The notes under the pieces are model-generated. The model searched no databases. It was given only the letters and a program-made list of their open reading frames with translations, and was not told the DNA's origin. From positions 1,240,001 to 1,304,000 of the forward strand of contig CAWIFQ010000005.1 in NCBI GenBank assembly GCA_963835495.1: 64,000 nucleotides of DNA, in the 5' to 3' direction. This DNA is from Acaudatibacter sp963835495 (GTDB taxonomy: Bacteria; Pseudomonadota; Alphaproteobacteria; Caulobacterales; Caulobacteraceae). A program made the translations under genes and the position numbers. The stretch's first letter is position 1. Each line of letters begins with the position of its first letter. Positions 16,945 through 28,391 of this stretch are shown here, piece by piece.

Positions 16945-18588
16945 ATGCCGGTCTGGAACTTCGCCAACGTCTGGGAGCCAATCGCCGCGGCGATCCCCGA
17001 TAGGCCCGCCCAGATTCGCGGGTCGCGTGAGATCAGCTGGGGCGAGTTCGACCGCCGCGCCAACGCGCTGGCCCGTCGGCTGCTCGACCTCGGCCTGCAG
17101 CGCCAGTCGAAAGTCGCGGCCTACCTCTACAATGGGCCGGAGTACATCGAGACCTACTATGCGGCCTTCAAGGCCGGCCTGGCCCCGGTCAACACCAACT
17201 ATCGCTACGTCGCGGACGAGCTGATCTACCTGTTCGACAACGCCGACGCCGAGGTGGTGGTGTTCCACGCGTCCTTCGCCGAGACGGTCGAGCGGATCCG
17301 AGGCCAGCTGCCGAAGGTGAAGGCCTGGATCGCCCTGGCAGAACCCGGCCACCCGGCGCCGCCGTTCGCCGAGGACTACGACGCCATCGTCTCGGCGCGC
17401 GAAGGCCGCGTCGAAGCGCCTTGGGGCCGCTCCAACGACGATCTGCTGATCCTCTACACCGGCGGCACCACCGGCATGCCCAAGGGCGTGATGTGGCGCA
17501 TGGAGGACCTGTTCTTCGTGCTCGGCGGCGGCGGCAACTTCTTCCTCGGCACGCCGCCCTGCGAGCAGCCCGAGCAGGCGGCCGAGCGGGTGCTGGCGGC
17601 GATCGCCTCGGGCGATCCGATCAGCGAGCCGCTGACCAACATCGCCGCCGCGCCGCTGATGCATGGCACCGCGCAGTTCACCGGCCTGATCACCCTCACC
17701 GGCGGCGGCGCGGTGGCCTCGCTGCCGTCGACCAGCTTCAACGCGATCGAACTGTGGAGCGAGGCGGAGCGGCTGAAGGCCGGCTCGATCTCGATCGTCG
17801 GCATGGCCTTCGCCCAGCCGATGCTGGAAGCGCTGGACGCCAATCCGGGCCGCTGGGACCTCTCGAATCTGCGCCGCATCGGCTCGTCGGGTACGGTGTG
17901 GAGCATGGAGAACAAGGAAGGCCTGCTGCGCCACCTGCCGAACTGCGCGATCTTCGACAGCCTGGGCTCTTCGGAGGCGGTCGGTATGGGCGCTTCGGCG
18001 TCGGGCGCGGGAGCGACCAGCGAGACGGCGAAGTTCATGGTCACGCCCAACAGCGCCTGCTTCACCGAAGACGGACGCCGGGTCGAGCCCGGGTCCGGCG
18101 AGCGCGGGCTGCTGGCGGTCTCGGGCTATCTCCCGGTGGGCTATTACAAGGACCAGGAAAAGACCGACCGCACGTTCCGTGTCTTCGAGGGCCGGCGCTG
18201 GTCGGTGCCGGGCGACTGGGCGACCGTCGAGCCCGACGGCAGCCTGCAGCTGCTCGGCCGCGGCTCGCAGGTGATCAACACCGGCGGCGAGAAGGTCTTC
18301 CCCGAGGAAGTCGAGGAGGCGATCAAGCGCTATCCGGGGGTGCGCGACGCCGCCGTGGTCGGCGCCCCCGACCCGCGCTTTGGCGAGCGCATCTGCGCCG
18401 TTGTCGACGTCGGCGACGGCGAGGCGCCGACGCTGGAAGCGCTGGCCGAGCACGTGCGCCTGCACCTGGCCCGCTACAAAGTCCCCCGCGAGCTGGTGAT
18501 CGCGCCGATCGTCCGCGCCGCCAATGGCAAGCTCGACTACAAGGCCGTCCGCGCCGGGGCCCTGAAGGCGCTCAACATCTCGGCGTGA
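16945..18588 (+). CDS. Acyl-CoA synthetase (AMP-forming, FadD-type)
   Basis: 547 residues of the ANL superfamily. Visible motifs are P-loop LLILYTGGTTGMPKGVMW (about 185), adenine-binding IFDSLGSSEAVGMG (about 335), VPGDWATVEPDGSLQLLGRG with the ribose-binding Asp, the hinge and NTGGEKVFPEEVEEAI, and C-terminal lysine in ANGKLDYKAVR. Close relatives activate fatty, aryl or steroid acids (FadD3/FadD13 type); the substrate is not determined. AGGGAGA lies ten bases before ATG 16945. It follows tadC by 81 bases in the same direction, so some read-through is possible, but the function is unrelated. Confidence 0.88.
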   Translation: MPVWNFANVWEPIAAAIPDRPAQIRGSREISWGEFDRRANALARRLLDLGLQRQSKVAAYLYNGPEYIETYYAAFKAGLAPVNTNYRYVADELIYLFDNADAEVVVFHASFAETVERIRGQLPKVKAWIALAEPGHPAPPFAEDYDAIVSAREGRVEAPWGRSNDDLLILYTGGTTGMPKGVMWRMEDLFFVLGGGGNFFLGTPPCEQPEQAAERVLAAIASGDPISEPLTNIAAAPLMHGTAQFTGLITLTGGGAVASLPSTSFNAIELWSEAERLKAGSISIVGMAFAQPMLEALDANPGRWDLSNLRRIGSSGTVWSMENKEGLLRHLPNCAIFDSLGSSEAVGMGASASGAGATSETAKFMVTPNSACFTEDGRRVEPGSGERGLLAVSGYLPVGYYKDQEKTDRTFRVFEGRRWSVPGDWATVEPDGSLQLLGRGSQVINTGGEKVFPEEVEEAIKRYPGVRDAAVVGAPDPRFGERICAVVDVGDGEAPTLEALAEHVRLHLARYKVPRELVIAPIVRAANGKLDYKAVRAGALKALNISA

Positions 18589-18628
18589 ACGGACGCTCGG
18601 GCGACCGTCCGCCCGCAGCCCAAACGAA

Positions 18629-18654
18629 AGAGCCCGGCCTCTCGGCCGGGCTCT
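18629..18654. terminator. Hairpin terminator between convergent fadD-like and ompA-like genes
   Basis: AGAGCCCGGCC (18629-18639) pairs perfectly with GGCCGGGCTCT (18644-18654) across a four-base loop. On the minus strand it is followed by TTTCGTTT, so it works best for the ompA-like transcript. On the plus strand only GACGTCTTT follows. It may serve both genes. Confidence 0.85.
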
Positions 18655-18680
18655 GACGTCTTTGGCTTGGAGACTACGGC

Positions 18681-19868
18681 CTAGAAGTCGACCGAGATCA
18701 CCGCGCGGCGGTTCAAAGGCTCCTTCACCCCCGGGCCGGTCTGCACGGCCGGCTCGGTGAAGCCCTTCCAGCTGACGTCCAGCACCGACTGCGAGACGCC
18801 ATCGGCGACCAGCTGGTCGGCGGTGGCCTTCGCCCGGCGTTCGGACAGCCGCATGTTGTAGGCGAAGCCCCCCGAGGTGTCGGTGTGGCCGACGACGGTC
18901 ACGTGGCTCGAGACCTGATCGCCGGTGGCGTACTGGGCGCCTTCCTGCACCACCGACTGCGCGTCCGGGGTCAGCACGTACTGATCGAACGGGAAGTAGA
19001 CGATGAACTCCTTCGTCGTCTTGGCCGGGGGGGGTGGGGGCGGCGGAGGCGGCGGCGGAGGCGGCGGGGGAGGCGGCGGCGGCGGGGGTGGCGGCGGCGG
19101 AGGCGGCGGGGGCGGCGACGACATCAGGTAGCGCACGCCCAGCGTCACAGAGTGGTCCGTATATTCGCCCCGGATCGAGCCCAGCGTGATCGGGCCGGTC
19201 TCGCTCGTCCGCCACTGGTGCTTCGAGGTATCGAGGTAGCGATAGGTGATGTCGGCGGTCCAGTGGTCGTCGATGTGGAACGCGAACCCGCCGATAGCCT
19301 GATAGGCGAACCGGTTGTCCGAATCGTCGATGAAGATCGACCCGGGCGCCGAAGTGCCAGTCAGACGACCCTGTGCTTGCAGGTGAATGTGGGCGACGCC
19401 CAGACCGCCGCCGATGAACGGATCGATCCTGCTGTCGGGCATGATGTCGTAGAGCACGTTGCCCATCGCGGTCCACGTGTCCGTGCCGCCGGGAGGCGCG
19501 TGGCAGGTCAGGGCGTTCGAGGCGAGGCAGACGTTGTCGATGCTGCCGGGCGGACGGCCGGCGAAATACCGCTCGTTCAGCGAATTGAGCTCATTGGTCC
19601 GGTAGCCGGCTTCCAGCTCGACCCGGAAGTGCGGCGAGATCTTGTAGCCCACCCGCGCGAAGCCGGCGAAATTGGCGCCGTTGTTGAATTGCAGGTTGGC
19701 CGGCCCGTCTGTCAGCTCCCTGAACTCGGCCGTGGTCACCATCGTCGGCTGAACGTGGCCGCCGAGGTCGATGGCGCCATACCAGCCGCTGTCGGCTGGC
19801 GTTGCAGAGGCGCTCGCACCAGCGAAAACGCCCGCTAAAGCGGCGCCAGCTAGCAGTTTGAGTTTCAT
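18681..19868 (-). CDS. OmpA-family outer-membrane protein with 30-proline linker
   Basis: 395 residues. A signal peptide ends at SASA (about 22). An eight-strand OmpA-type barrel follows (WYGAIDLGGHVQP, RVGYKISPHFRVELEAGYR, PFIGGGLGVAHI, WTADITYRYLDT, HSVTLGVRYLM). Residues 252-281 are an uninterrupted run of 30 prolines (DNA 19026-19115). The C-terminal domain is a peptidoglycan-binding OmpA domain with YFPFDQYVLTPDA, VVGHTDTSG and MRLSERRAKATADQLV and final NRRAVISV. It anchors the outer membrane to the cell wall. AAGGAAGGAC precedes the ATG. The gap behind it is described separately. Confidence 0.92.
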   Translation of the reverse strand: MKLKLLAGAALAGVFAGASASATPADSGWYGAIDLGGHVQPTMVTTAEFRELTDGPANLQFNNGANFAGFARVGYKISPHFRVELEAGYRTNELNSLNERYFAGRPPGSIDNVCLASNALTCHAPPGGTDTWTAMGNVLYDIMPDSRIDPFIGGGLGVAHIHLQAQGRLTGTSAPGSIFIDDSDNRFAYQAIGGFAFHIDDHWTADITYRYLDTSKHQWRTSETGPITLGSIRGEYTDHSVTLGVRYLMSSPPPPPPPPPPPPPPPPPPPPPPPPPPPPPPAKTTKEFIVYFPFDQYVLTPDAQSVVQEGAQYATGDQVSSHVTVVGHTDTSGGFAYNMRLSERRAKATADQLVADGVSQSVLDVSWKGFTEPAVQTGPGVKEPLNRRAVISVDF

Positions 19869-20267
19869 TCGAAGTCCTTCCTTGCCCTCTAAGGCGATCG
19901 AACAGACCGAGCTGTGTTATATCAAGCTGCCGAATGCGCGAAAGTGTCGCACCGGACACACCTGCCGACAAATGCCGTCATCGGACCGCGCACGCCGCAC
20001 GCTATACAAGGGAACCGGGGCGAGCAACGTCGCTGCTCGGGCCCCAACCCGGGATATCTGACGTAGAGCGGTGTGGCTGGCTGAAAGGCATGGCGCGCCG
20101 GAGGCGCGGCCTTGGAACCACTGGGTCGCAGTCTCACCGCCTGCCACCTTGTCGTCCCCCTCGTCCCCCCTGGCTGCGCCTGAACCTTGGCGCAATGCGG
20201 GGTGGACCGTCTGGTTGCGAGGATGTCCGCTATTTCCTGTGGGCGAATTTGTCGCGGATCAGTTGAG
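19869..20267. other. 399-base gap upstream of ompA-like gene, no supported gene
   Basis: Frames in both directions are short, Arg/Pro-rich and show no family motif, so I call no gene. The stretch should hold the ompA-like promoter: reading leftward, an AT-rich patch containing TTGATATAAC lies about 55 bases before the start codon, but no convincing -35 goes with it. Confidence 0.4.
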
Positions 20268-21110
20268 TTATTGCGCCGTCTTGACCGAGTCCCAGGTGCG
20301 GGAGCTCGAGGGGGATGGCGATGGGTCGGTCGCGGCGCGCAGATAGGCGAGGTTGTTGGTGACGGTCTCGGGCGGCAGGTCCTGGCGCTCAAGCCGCTCG
20401 GCTTCATCGATGTGGCCTTCCAGGCCCAGTACGAGCGCCAGGTTCTGCCGTTCCTGTGCGCCGGCGCCGGGCGCGGCGATGGCCCGCCGCAGCAGGCTTT
20501 CGGCCTGCGCCGTATCGCCGTGGGTGGCGAAATACATCCCGAGGTTCGAGAGCGTCGCGGGATTGTTCGGCGCCATCGCCAACGCCTTCTGGTGCGCCGC
20601 CAGGGCTTCGCTGTCGCGCACGGACTGCTCCAGCGCGATGGCCAGCAGACTGACGGGCCGCCAGTCGTGCGGTTGCAGCGCCGCGGCGCGCTGGGCCGGA
20701 TCGATGGCGTAGAAGCCCTGGTTCAGGGCGATGCGGTCGCGGGCGCTCTCCAGCAGGGCCTCGTAGTTGTTCGGCTGCATGACCAGCAGCTGGTCGGCGT
20801 TTTCCCCCGCCTCGTCGTACCGGCCGAGCGCCCGCAGCGCCTTGGCCAGCTTCAACCGCGCGTCGGCGTCGGTCGTGGTCGGCGTCGACCTCGCGAGCCC
20901 AGAAGGCCGCCCGCGCCAGGGGGTCGAGGCGTTCGACCTCGGCGCGCTGTTCCGGCGTCGCCTTGGTCGGCTTCGGCGGCGGCGTGGGTCTGGCGGGCGC
21001 TGGCGCGGCTGATGGCGGCTGGCGTCGTCGCGGCCGAAGCGCTCGCCGCCAGGGCGGGCGTCGCGGCGAAGGCGAACACGGGTGACGATCAGGGCGCGCT
21101 GGAGGTGCAT
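20268..21110 (-). pseudogene. TPR protein, TadD-like pilus assembly lipoprotein candidate, three frame changes
   Basis: ATG 21110 follows AAGGA. The reading passes through all three frames: MHLQRALIVT, then VFAFAATPALAASASA (signal peptide), then TPEQRAEVERLDPLARAAFW, then ADARLKLAKALRALGRYDEAGE to the stop. The last part holds about five TPR units (ALLESARDRIALNQG; ALAAHQKALAMAPNNPATLSNLGMYFATHGDTAQAESLLRRAI; NLALVLGLEGHIDEAERL). This matches TadD-type TPR proteins that accompany Tad loci. Breaks cluster in the N-terminal third at about 21070, 21000 and 20875 in G/C runs. The repaired length is about 280 residues. Secreted; it probably stabilises the secretin. Confidence 0.7.
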
Positions 21111-21215
21111 CGACGGTCCTTGGCGGGAATCTTTCCCGGCCAAGGATCGGGGCGCTGGCGTCAAGGAAGCGTTAAGCATAATCCGCGCGGTGCAACCTTT
21201 CGCTGGTGATCCCCG

Positions 21216-22606
<1,391 letters not shown>

Positions 22607-22610
<4 letters not shown>

Positions 22611-23459
22611 CGCCGGAGGGCGATGCCCGGTTCACGCTGGCGCGGCCCGATCTGGCGGCGGCGGACGCTGGAGGGCGTCGTCGCCTGCCGACGCGATACG
22701 AGCCACGTCGCGGCCGCTGCAGGTCACGCGCCGCGCGCGCCGCTGCACGGCTTCGCCCGACCGCGACCGCCGAATGGCGCGACCAGCTGCTCTACGGCGA
22801 GCGCTTCGACGCCCTGGCGCGCCGAGGGCGACTACTCTGGGGCCAGGCGCGGCGCGACGGCTATGTCGGCTTCGTCCGCGCCGAGGCCCTGGGCCCGAGC
22901 CGGCCGCATCGCCGACCCACTGGGTCGGCCGCGGCAAGCAGCTACGCGTTCGCCGAGCCGTCGATCAAGGCCCGGCCGATCGGGCCGTTCAGCCTCAACG
23001 CCCTGGTGACAATCGAGGACGAGCAGGGCCAGTTCGCCCGTGCGGCGGACGGCGCTTTGTTCTGGACCGCGCATCTGGCGCCGATCGGGATCGGATTCGC
23101 GACGCGACCTCGCCGGCGTCGCCGAGCGATTCGTCGGCGCGCCCTATCTCTGGGGCGGGCGCGACATCGCCGGGCTCGACTGTTCCGGCCTGGTCCAGCA
23201 GGCCCTCTACGCCTGCGGCCAGGCCTGTCCGCGCGACGCGGACCAGCAGGCCGGCCTCGGCCGCCCGATCGACCGAGGCGCGCTCGTCCGCGGCGACCTG
23301 GTCTGCTGGGAGGGCCACGTCGGCGTGATGCTCGACCAGGTCCGCCTGCTGCACGCCAGCTCCCACCACATGGCCACGGTGGTCGAGCCCCTGGCCGAGG
23401 TCATCGCCCGCGCCGAGGCGACGGGCCGCGGCGCGCCGACCGGCTTTCGGCGGCTGTAG
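22607..23459 (+). pseudogene. NlpC/P60 (C40) peptidase with SH3-like N-terminus, several frame changes
   Basis: ATG 22607 overlaps the M17 stop. Pieces in different frames give TLARPDLAA, EWRDQLLYGERFDAL, GQARRDGYVGFVRAEAL and AASSYAFAEPSIKARPIGPF, which form SH3b-like wall-binding regions. They are followed by an intact C-terminal catalytic domain from about 23100: VAERFVGAPYLWGGRDIAGLDCSGLVQQAL (nucleophile Cys), EGHVGVMLD (His) and HASSHHMATV. The family cleaves gamma-D-Glu-diaminopimelate or related peptidoglycan bonds. M17 followed by C40 is a common alphaproteobacterial pair. At least four indels are needed, all in G/C-rich DNA. Confidence 0.8.
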
Positions 23460-23884
23460 CTACTTCGCGAAGATCATCGCCTCGTCGGCGAAGGCCTTGA
23501 ACTCCAGCGCGTTGCCGGAGGGGTCGGTGAGGAACATCGTCGCCTGCTCGCCCGGCTGGCCGGCGAAGCGGGTCTGCGGCTCGATGATGAAGCGAGCCGG
23601 CCGCCTTCAGCCGCGCCGCCAGGGCCCTCCAGTCGTCCAGCGCCAGGATCAGGCCGAAGTGGCGCACCGGCACGTCCTCGCCGTCGACGCGGTTGGTCGC
23701 CGCCGCGGCTTCGGCCGGCGCCAGGTGGGCGACGATCTGGTGGCCGTGGAAGTCGAAGTCGACCCAGTCGTCCGCCGAGCGCCCCTCCGGGCAGCCGAGC
23801 AGGCCGCCGTAGAACGCTCTGCGCCTCAGCCAGGTCGCGCACCGGAAAGGCGAGGTGGAATCGTGGGCCGGTCCATCGGCGCAC
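23460..23884 (-). pseudogene. VOC/glyoxalase-family protein, frameshifted
   Basis: Three frames make one VOC (vicinal oxygen chelate) protein of about 140 residues: FHLAFPVRDLAEA; AFYGGLLGCPEGRSADDWV and FHGHQIVAHLAP; VRHFGLILALDDWRALAARL; and the C-terminus GEQATMFLTDPSGNALEFKAFADEAM. Metal ligands His (FHLAF), His (RHFGL) and Glu (ALEFKAF) are present. Breaks lie near 23815 and 23590. The start is uncertain: GTG 23884 is in frame, while ATG 23876 would need one more indel. The gene converges on the NlpC/P60 gene, whose stop lies one base away. Confidence 0.65.
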
Positions 23885-23996
23885 TCTTAGGCGAGCGCCG
23901 GCGCCTAGGCGAGCCTGGGGAGACGCAAACCCGGGTGGACTTCTCCGTTGCGGCAGGGCCATGCTCGTCCACCGCCATCAGCGGAGAAATTCGCCC

Positions 23997-25211
23997 ATGA
24001 ACGCCGTCACCCTCGATCCCGAAGGCTGGGCCGCGGTCGGCGAGGCGCAGCTGCCCGAGGCGATCAAGCTGCGACGCGCGATCCACGCCGAGCCCGAGCT
24101 GGGGCTCGATCTGCCGAAGACGACGGCCAAGGTGAAGGCGGCGCTGGCCGGCCTGCCGCTGGAGCTGCACGAAGGCCCGTCGACCAGCGGGGTCGTCGCC
24201 ATCCTGCGCGGCCCGGCCAACGGCCGCACCGTGCTGCTGCGCGGCGACATGGACGCCCTGCCGCTGACCGAAGACACCGGCCTGCCGTTCACCTCGCTGC
24301 ACGAGGGCGCGATGCACGCCTGCGGCCACGACACCCACGTCGCCATGCTGGCCGGGGCCGCAAGAGCGCTGTGCGAGCGGCGGGACCGTCTTTCCGGCTC
24401 GGTGATGTTCATGTTCCAGCCGGGCGAGGAAGGCTGGCACGGGGCCAGGTTCATGCTGGAGGACGGCCTGATCGATCCGATGCCGGACGCCGCCTTCGCC
24501 CTGCACATCTCGCCCAACATGCCCAAGGGCGTGATCGCCAGCCGCGGCGGGCCGCTGCTGGCCTCGTCGGACAAGATCCGCATCAAGATCAAGGGCAAGG
24601 GCGGCCACGCCTCGATGCCGCAGGACGCGGTCGATCCGATCCCGGTGGCCTGCGAGATCGTGATGGCGCTGCAGGCTTTCACCACCCGCCGCATCGCCGT
24701 CTCCGACCCGGCGGTGATCACCATCGCGCGGATCGAGGCGGGCACCACCGACAACATCATCCCCGAGTTCGCCCGGCTGTGGGGCACGATGCGGACGCTG
24801 TCGGAGCGCACCCGCGAGATCGGGCTCGAAGGCATCCGGCGCATCGCCACCAACATCGCGCTGGCCCACGGCGCCGAGGCGGAGATCAACATCGACCGCG
24901 GCTTCCCGGTCACCGTCAACGACGGCCGGGTGGTCGATCTGGCCGAAACCACCGCCAAGCGGCTGTTCGGCGATGACGGCTGGATGCGCATGAGCCACCC
25001 GATCATGGGCGCGGAGGACTTCTCCTACATTCTGCAGAAGACCACCGGCGCGATGGCCTTCCTCGGCGGCGCGCCGGAGGGCGGCGACTATCGCACCTGC
25101 TGCGCGCTGCACTCCAACAAGATGGTGATCGACGAGAGCGTGATGGCCCGCGGCATCGCCATGCACTGCGCGATGGCCGAGGCGATGCTGGGGAGCGAGC
25201 TGGAGCTTTAG
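23997..25211 (+). CDS. M20-family amidohydrolase (N-acyl amino acid / hippurate hydrolase type)
   Basis: 404 residues. Metal ligands of the M20D subfamily are visible: GDMDALPL (about 85), HACGHDTHVAMLAGAA (about 105-120), QPGEEGWHGA (about 143) and the C-terminal GAEDFSYI (about 343). The lid domain contains KGKGGHASMPQDAVDPI. Members remove the acyl group from N-acyl amino acids, hippurate or indole conjugates; the exact substrate is open. ATG 23997 has GGAG ten bases upstream. Confidence 0.88.
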   Translation: MNAVTLDPEGWAAVGEAQLPEAIKLRRAIHAEPELGLDLPKTTAKVKAALAGLPLELHEGPSTSGVVAILRGPANGRTVLLRGDMDALPLTEDTGLPFTSLHEGAMHACGHDTHVAMLAGAARALCERRDRLSGSVMFMFQPGEEGWHGARFMLEDGLIDPMPDAAFALHISPNMPKGVIASRGGPLLASSDKIRIKIKGKGGHASMPQDAVDPIPVACEIVMALQAFTTRRIAVSDPAVITIARIEAGTTDNIIPEFARLWGTMRTLSERTREIGLEGIRRIATNIALAHGAEAEINIDRGFPVTVNDGRVVDLAETTAKRLFGDDGWMRMSHPIMGAEDFSYILQKTTGAMAFLGGAPEGGDYRTCCALHSNKMVIDESVMARGIAMHCAMAEAMLGSELEL

Positions 25212-25402
25212 CGCGTCGCAGCGAAAAGCCCCGATCAACGCTAGGGCGGCCAGGGAGGCCGTACGCCGGATTCGGAACGTTACTAGTAGTACCCTAGCCC
25301 GCACCCTGGCCGAGCGGCTCCACGGGCCTTCCAGACGCCATGGCGCGGCCGTTCGTCATGGATGGCCGAGACATCTTTTTGGTGCGTCTGATGATCGATC
25401 GC

Positions 25403-25430
25403 TTGACGCGGGCGGCGGCGGCCGTCTAAA
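25403..25430 (+). promoter_or_regulatory. Putative housekeeping promoter of purA
   Basis: TTGACG (25403-25408), 16 bases, then TCTAAA (25425-25430). The -35 matches the Caulobacter housekeeping consensus TTGACGS including the next C, and the -10 keeps four of six bases. It lies 108 bases before purA. Nothing else is supported in the 326-base gap 25212-25537. Confidence 0.5.
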
Positions 25431-25537
25431 CGCCCCGCGCCCTCGGCGAGCCGAGCGGCCAGACGCGAATCAGCCTGCCGCCGAGTCCCTGTCGAAGGGC
25501 GGCCAGGTCCACCCGGCGGGGTGGAGAGGCGTATCCC

Positions 25538-26824
<1,287 letters not shown>

Positions 26825-26930
26825 CCCGGTTGAACTTGGCCGGCGCGCAGCCTTGCCGACGCTGCGTCAAGCCGCTGTTTACCATCCTGGGATCAAGTTG
26901 CCTGGTTAGCCGCCTCCAGGAGCCGCCTTG

Positions 26931-27740
26931 GTGTTGAGCGCAGACGCCAAGACCAATCAGCGCATCTACGCGCTGATGCAGCGCGTGCTGATCGCCGACC
27001 CGCAGCCGGCGTCATCGAAACTGCTGTCCGGCATCCTGCGCGACGTCTGCACCTGCCAGATCTGGACCGCGCCCGATGTTCAGCGGGCGATGACGGTGGC
27101 GCAAGGCATCGAGCCGCACGTGATCTTCGTCGACCACGGCGGCAGCCTCGACGGTGCGGCCCTGACCCGCCTTGTGCGGCGCAGCGAGATGATGTGCCGC
27201 CGCTCGCCGGTGATCATGATCAGCGCCCAGGCCACCGCCGCGGCGATCATTGGCGCGCGCGACGCCGGCGTGCACGAATTTCTGCGCAAACCGTTCACCA
27301 TCAAGGACCTGGTCCGCCGTCTCGAAGCCGTCGCGACCCGGCCGCGCGACTGGATCGAGGGCATCGGTTACGTCGGCCCCGACCGGCGCCGGTTCAACTC
27401 GGGCAACTACGCCGGCATGCTGAAGCGCCGTGTCGACCACGTCGCGACGCCCGACGAGGCCCGCTTCGTCCAGGCGCTGAAGATCCTCAAGGCGGCGCTG
27501 GCGGCCATGGACACCGACCCGCGCCAGGCGCTGCGCTCCATGCGCGCCCAGGCCAACGAGATCGAGGGATCAGCGCGGGCGAAGGCGGACATGGAGTTGC
27601 GCGCCAAGGCCGTCACCTTCGGCCAGAGGCTGGAGCTGTCGGATCCTAACGCGCTGCCGCGCAAGGAGATCGCGGCGCTGGCCGACACCTTGCTGGCTTA
27701 TCTGCCGAGTGACGCCGACCAGAGCCGGCCGGCCGCGTGA
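26931..27740 (+). CDS. Response regulator with receiver domain and C-terminal helical domain
   Basis: 269 residues. The receiver domain spans about 17-135: VLIADPQPASSKLL, phospho-acceptor Asp in HVIFVDHGG, Ser in VIMISA, and Lys in FLRKPFTIKDLV. The rest is an alpha-helical region without a DNA-binding or enzymatic signature that I recognise (FVQALKILKAALAAMDTDPRQAL). Three possible starts exist in a row, TTG 26928, GTG 26931 and TTG 26934. GTG 26931 is placed best relative to AGGAG at 26918-26922. The stop overlaps the AhpD-like start (GTGA), so the two are translationally coupled, hinting at a joint stress role. No kinase is adjacent. Confidence 0.8.
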   Translation: MLSADAKTNQRIYALMQRVLIADPQPASSKLLSGILRDVCTCQIWTAPDVQRAMTVAQGIEPHVIFVDHGGSLDGAALTRLVRRSEMMCRRSPVIMISAQATAAAIIGARDAGVHEFLRKPFTIKDLVRRLEAVATRPRDWIEGIGYVGPDRRRFNSGNYAGMLKRRVDHVATPDEARFVQALKILKAALAAMDTDPRQALRSMRAQANEIEGSARAKADMELRAKAVTFGQRLELSDPNALPRKEIAALADTLLAYLPSDADQSRPAA

Positions 27741-28285
27741 TCGTGGCGCTCGGCGCGCTCATTCAGGCCCTGCCGCCTTACGCCGCCGACGTGGCGGCGA
27801 ACCTCGAGGCGCTGACCGAAGAAACGCTGCTCAGCGATCAGCAGAAATGGGGCTGCTTCGTCGCCTCGGCCCACGCCGTCGCGACTCCCGCGGCGCTGCA
27901 GGCCATCGAGGCCGCGGCGACCGAGGCGGGCCTGAGCGCCGAAGCCAAGTCGGCCGCCAAGGGCGCGGCGGCGATCATGGCGCAGAACAACGTCTATTTC
28001 CGCGCGCTCGCGCTGCTGAAGAACCAGGACTACCGCGCGCTGCGCTCACGGCTCCGCATGAGCCTGGCTTTCAAACCGGGCGTGCCGATGGACGACTTCG
28101 ATCTGTGGTGCGTCGCCGTCTCGGCCATCCACGGCTGCCCGGATTGCCTCGACGCCCACGAAGGCGCGCTGCGCGGACGCGGCGTGTCGGCCGAGGCGGT
28201 GCAGACGGCGCTGCGCATCGCCGCGGTCACCCACGCCGTCACCCGGGTGCTGGCGGGCGAGGCGGCGGCCGTCTTGCCGGGGTGA
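27737..28285 (+). CDS. AhpD-like carboxymuconolactone decarboxylase-family protein
   Basis: 182 residues. The AhpD active site is present: DLWCVAVSAIHGCPDCLDAHEG, with the redox pair Cys134-x-x-Cys137 and His141. AhpD reduces the lipoyl-linked adaptor that recharges AhpC peroxiredoxin. No ahpC is nearby; instead the gene starts with GTG inside the stop of a response regulator gene. Length and motif fit AhpD well, so an alkylhydroperoxidase or thiol-disulphide role is likely. Confidence 0.85.
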   Translation: MIVALGALIQALPPYAADVAANLEALTEETLLSDQQKWGCFVASAHAVATPAALQAIEAAATEAGLSAEAKSAAKGAAAIMAQNNVYFRALALLKNQDYRALRSRLRMSLAFKPGVPMDDFDLWCVAVSAIHGCPDCLDAHEGALRGRGVSAEAVQTALRIAAVTHAVTRVLAGEAAAVLPG

Positions 28286-28391
28286 GTTCGCAGCTACGGG
28301 GCGGGCTTGCTCGTCTCGACATCGCTCTTCAGCCGCCCGAGCTGCTCGCCCAGCACGCCGTCGACCGGTCCGGACGGCGGATCAAGCGGAA

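Noticed and set aside
16912..19476. An 854-codon minus-strand open frame across the acyl-CoA synthetase and part of the OmpA gene
   Set aside because: The opposite frame has full ANL-superfamily motifs; this product is low-complexity Arg/Gly/Ala.
19869..20267. Possible small genes in the gap before the OmpA gene
   Set aside because: All frames are Arg/Pro-rich with no ribosome-binding site or motif.
28286..28391. A short minus-strand tail (LDPPSGPVDGVLGEQLGRLK) after murI
   Set aside because: It looks protein-like, but has no start codon and no ribosome-binding site; it could be the displaced end of a longer MurI, but MurI already has a normal length.
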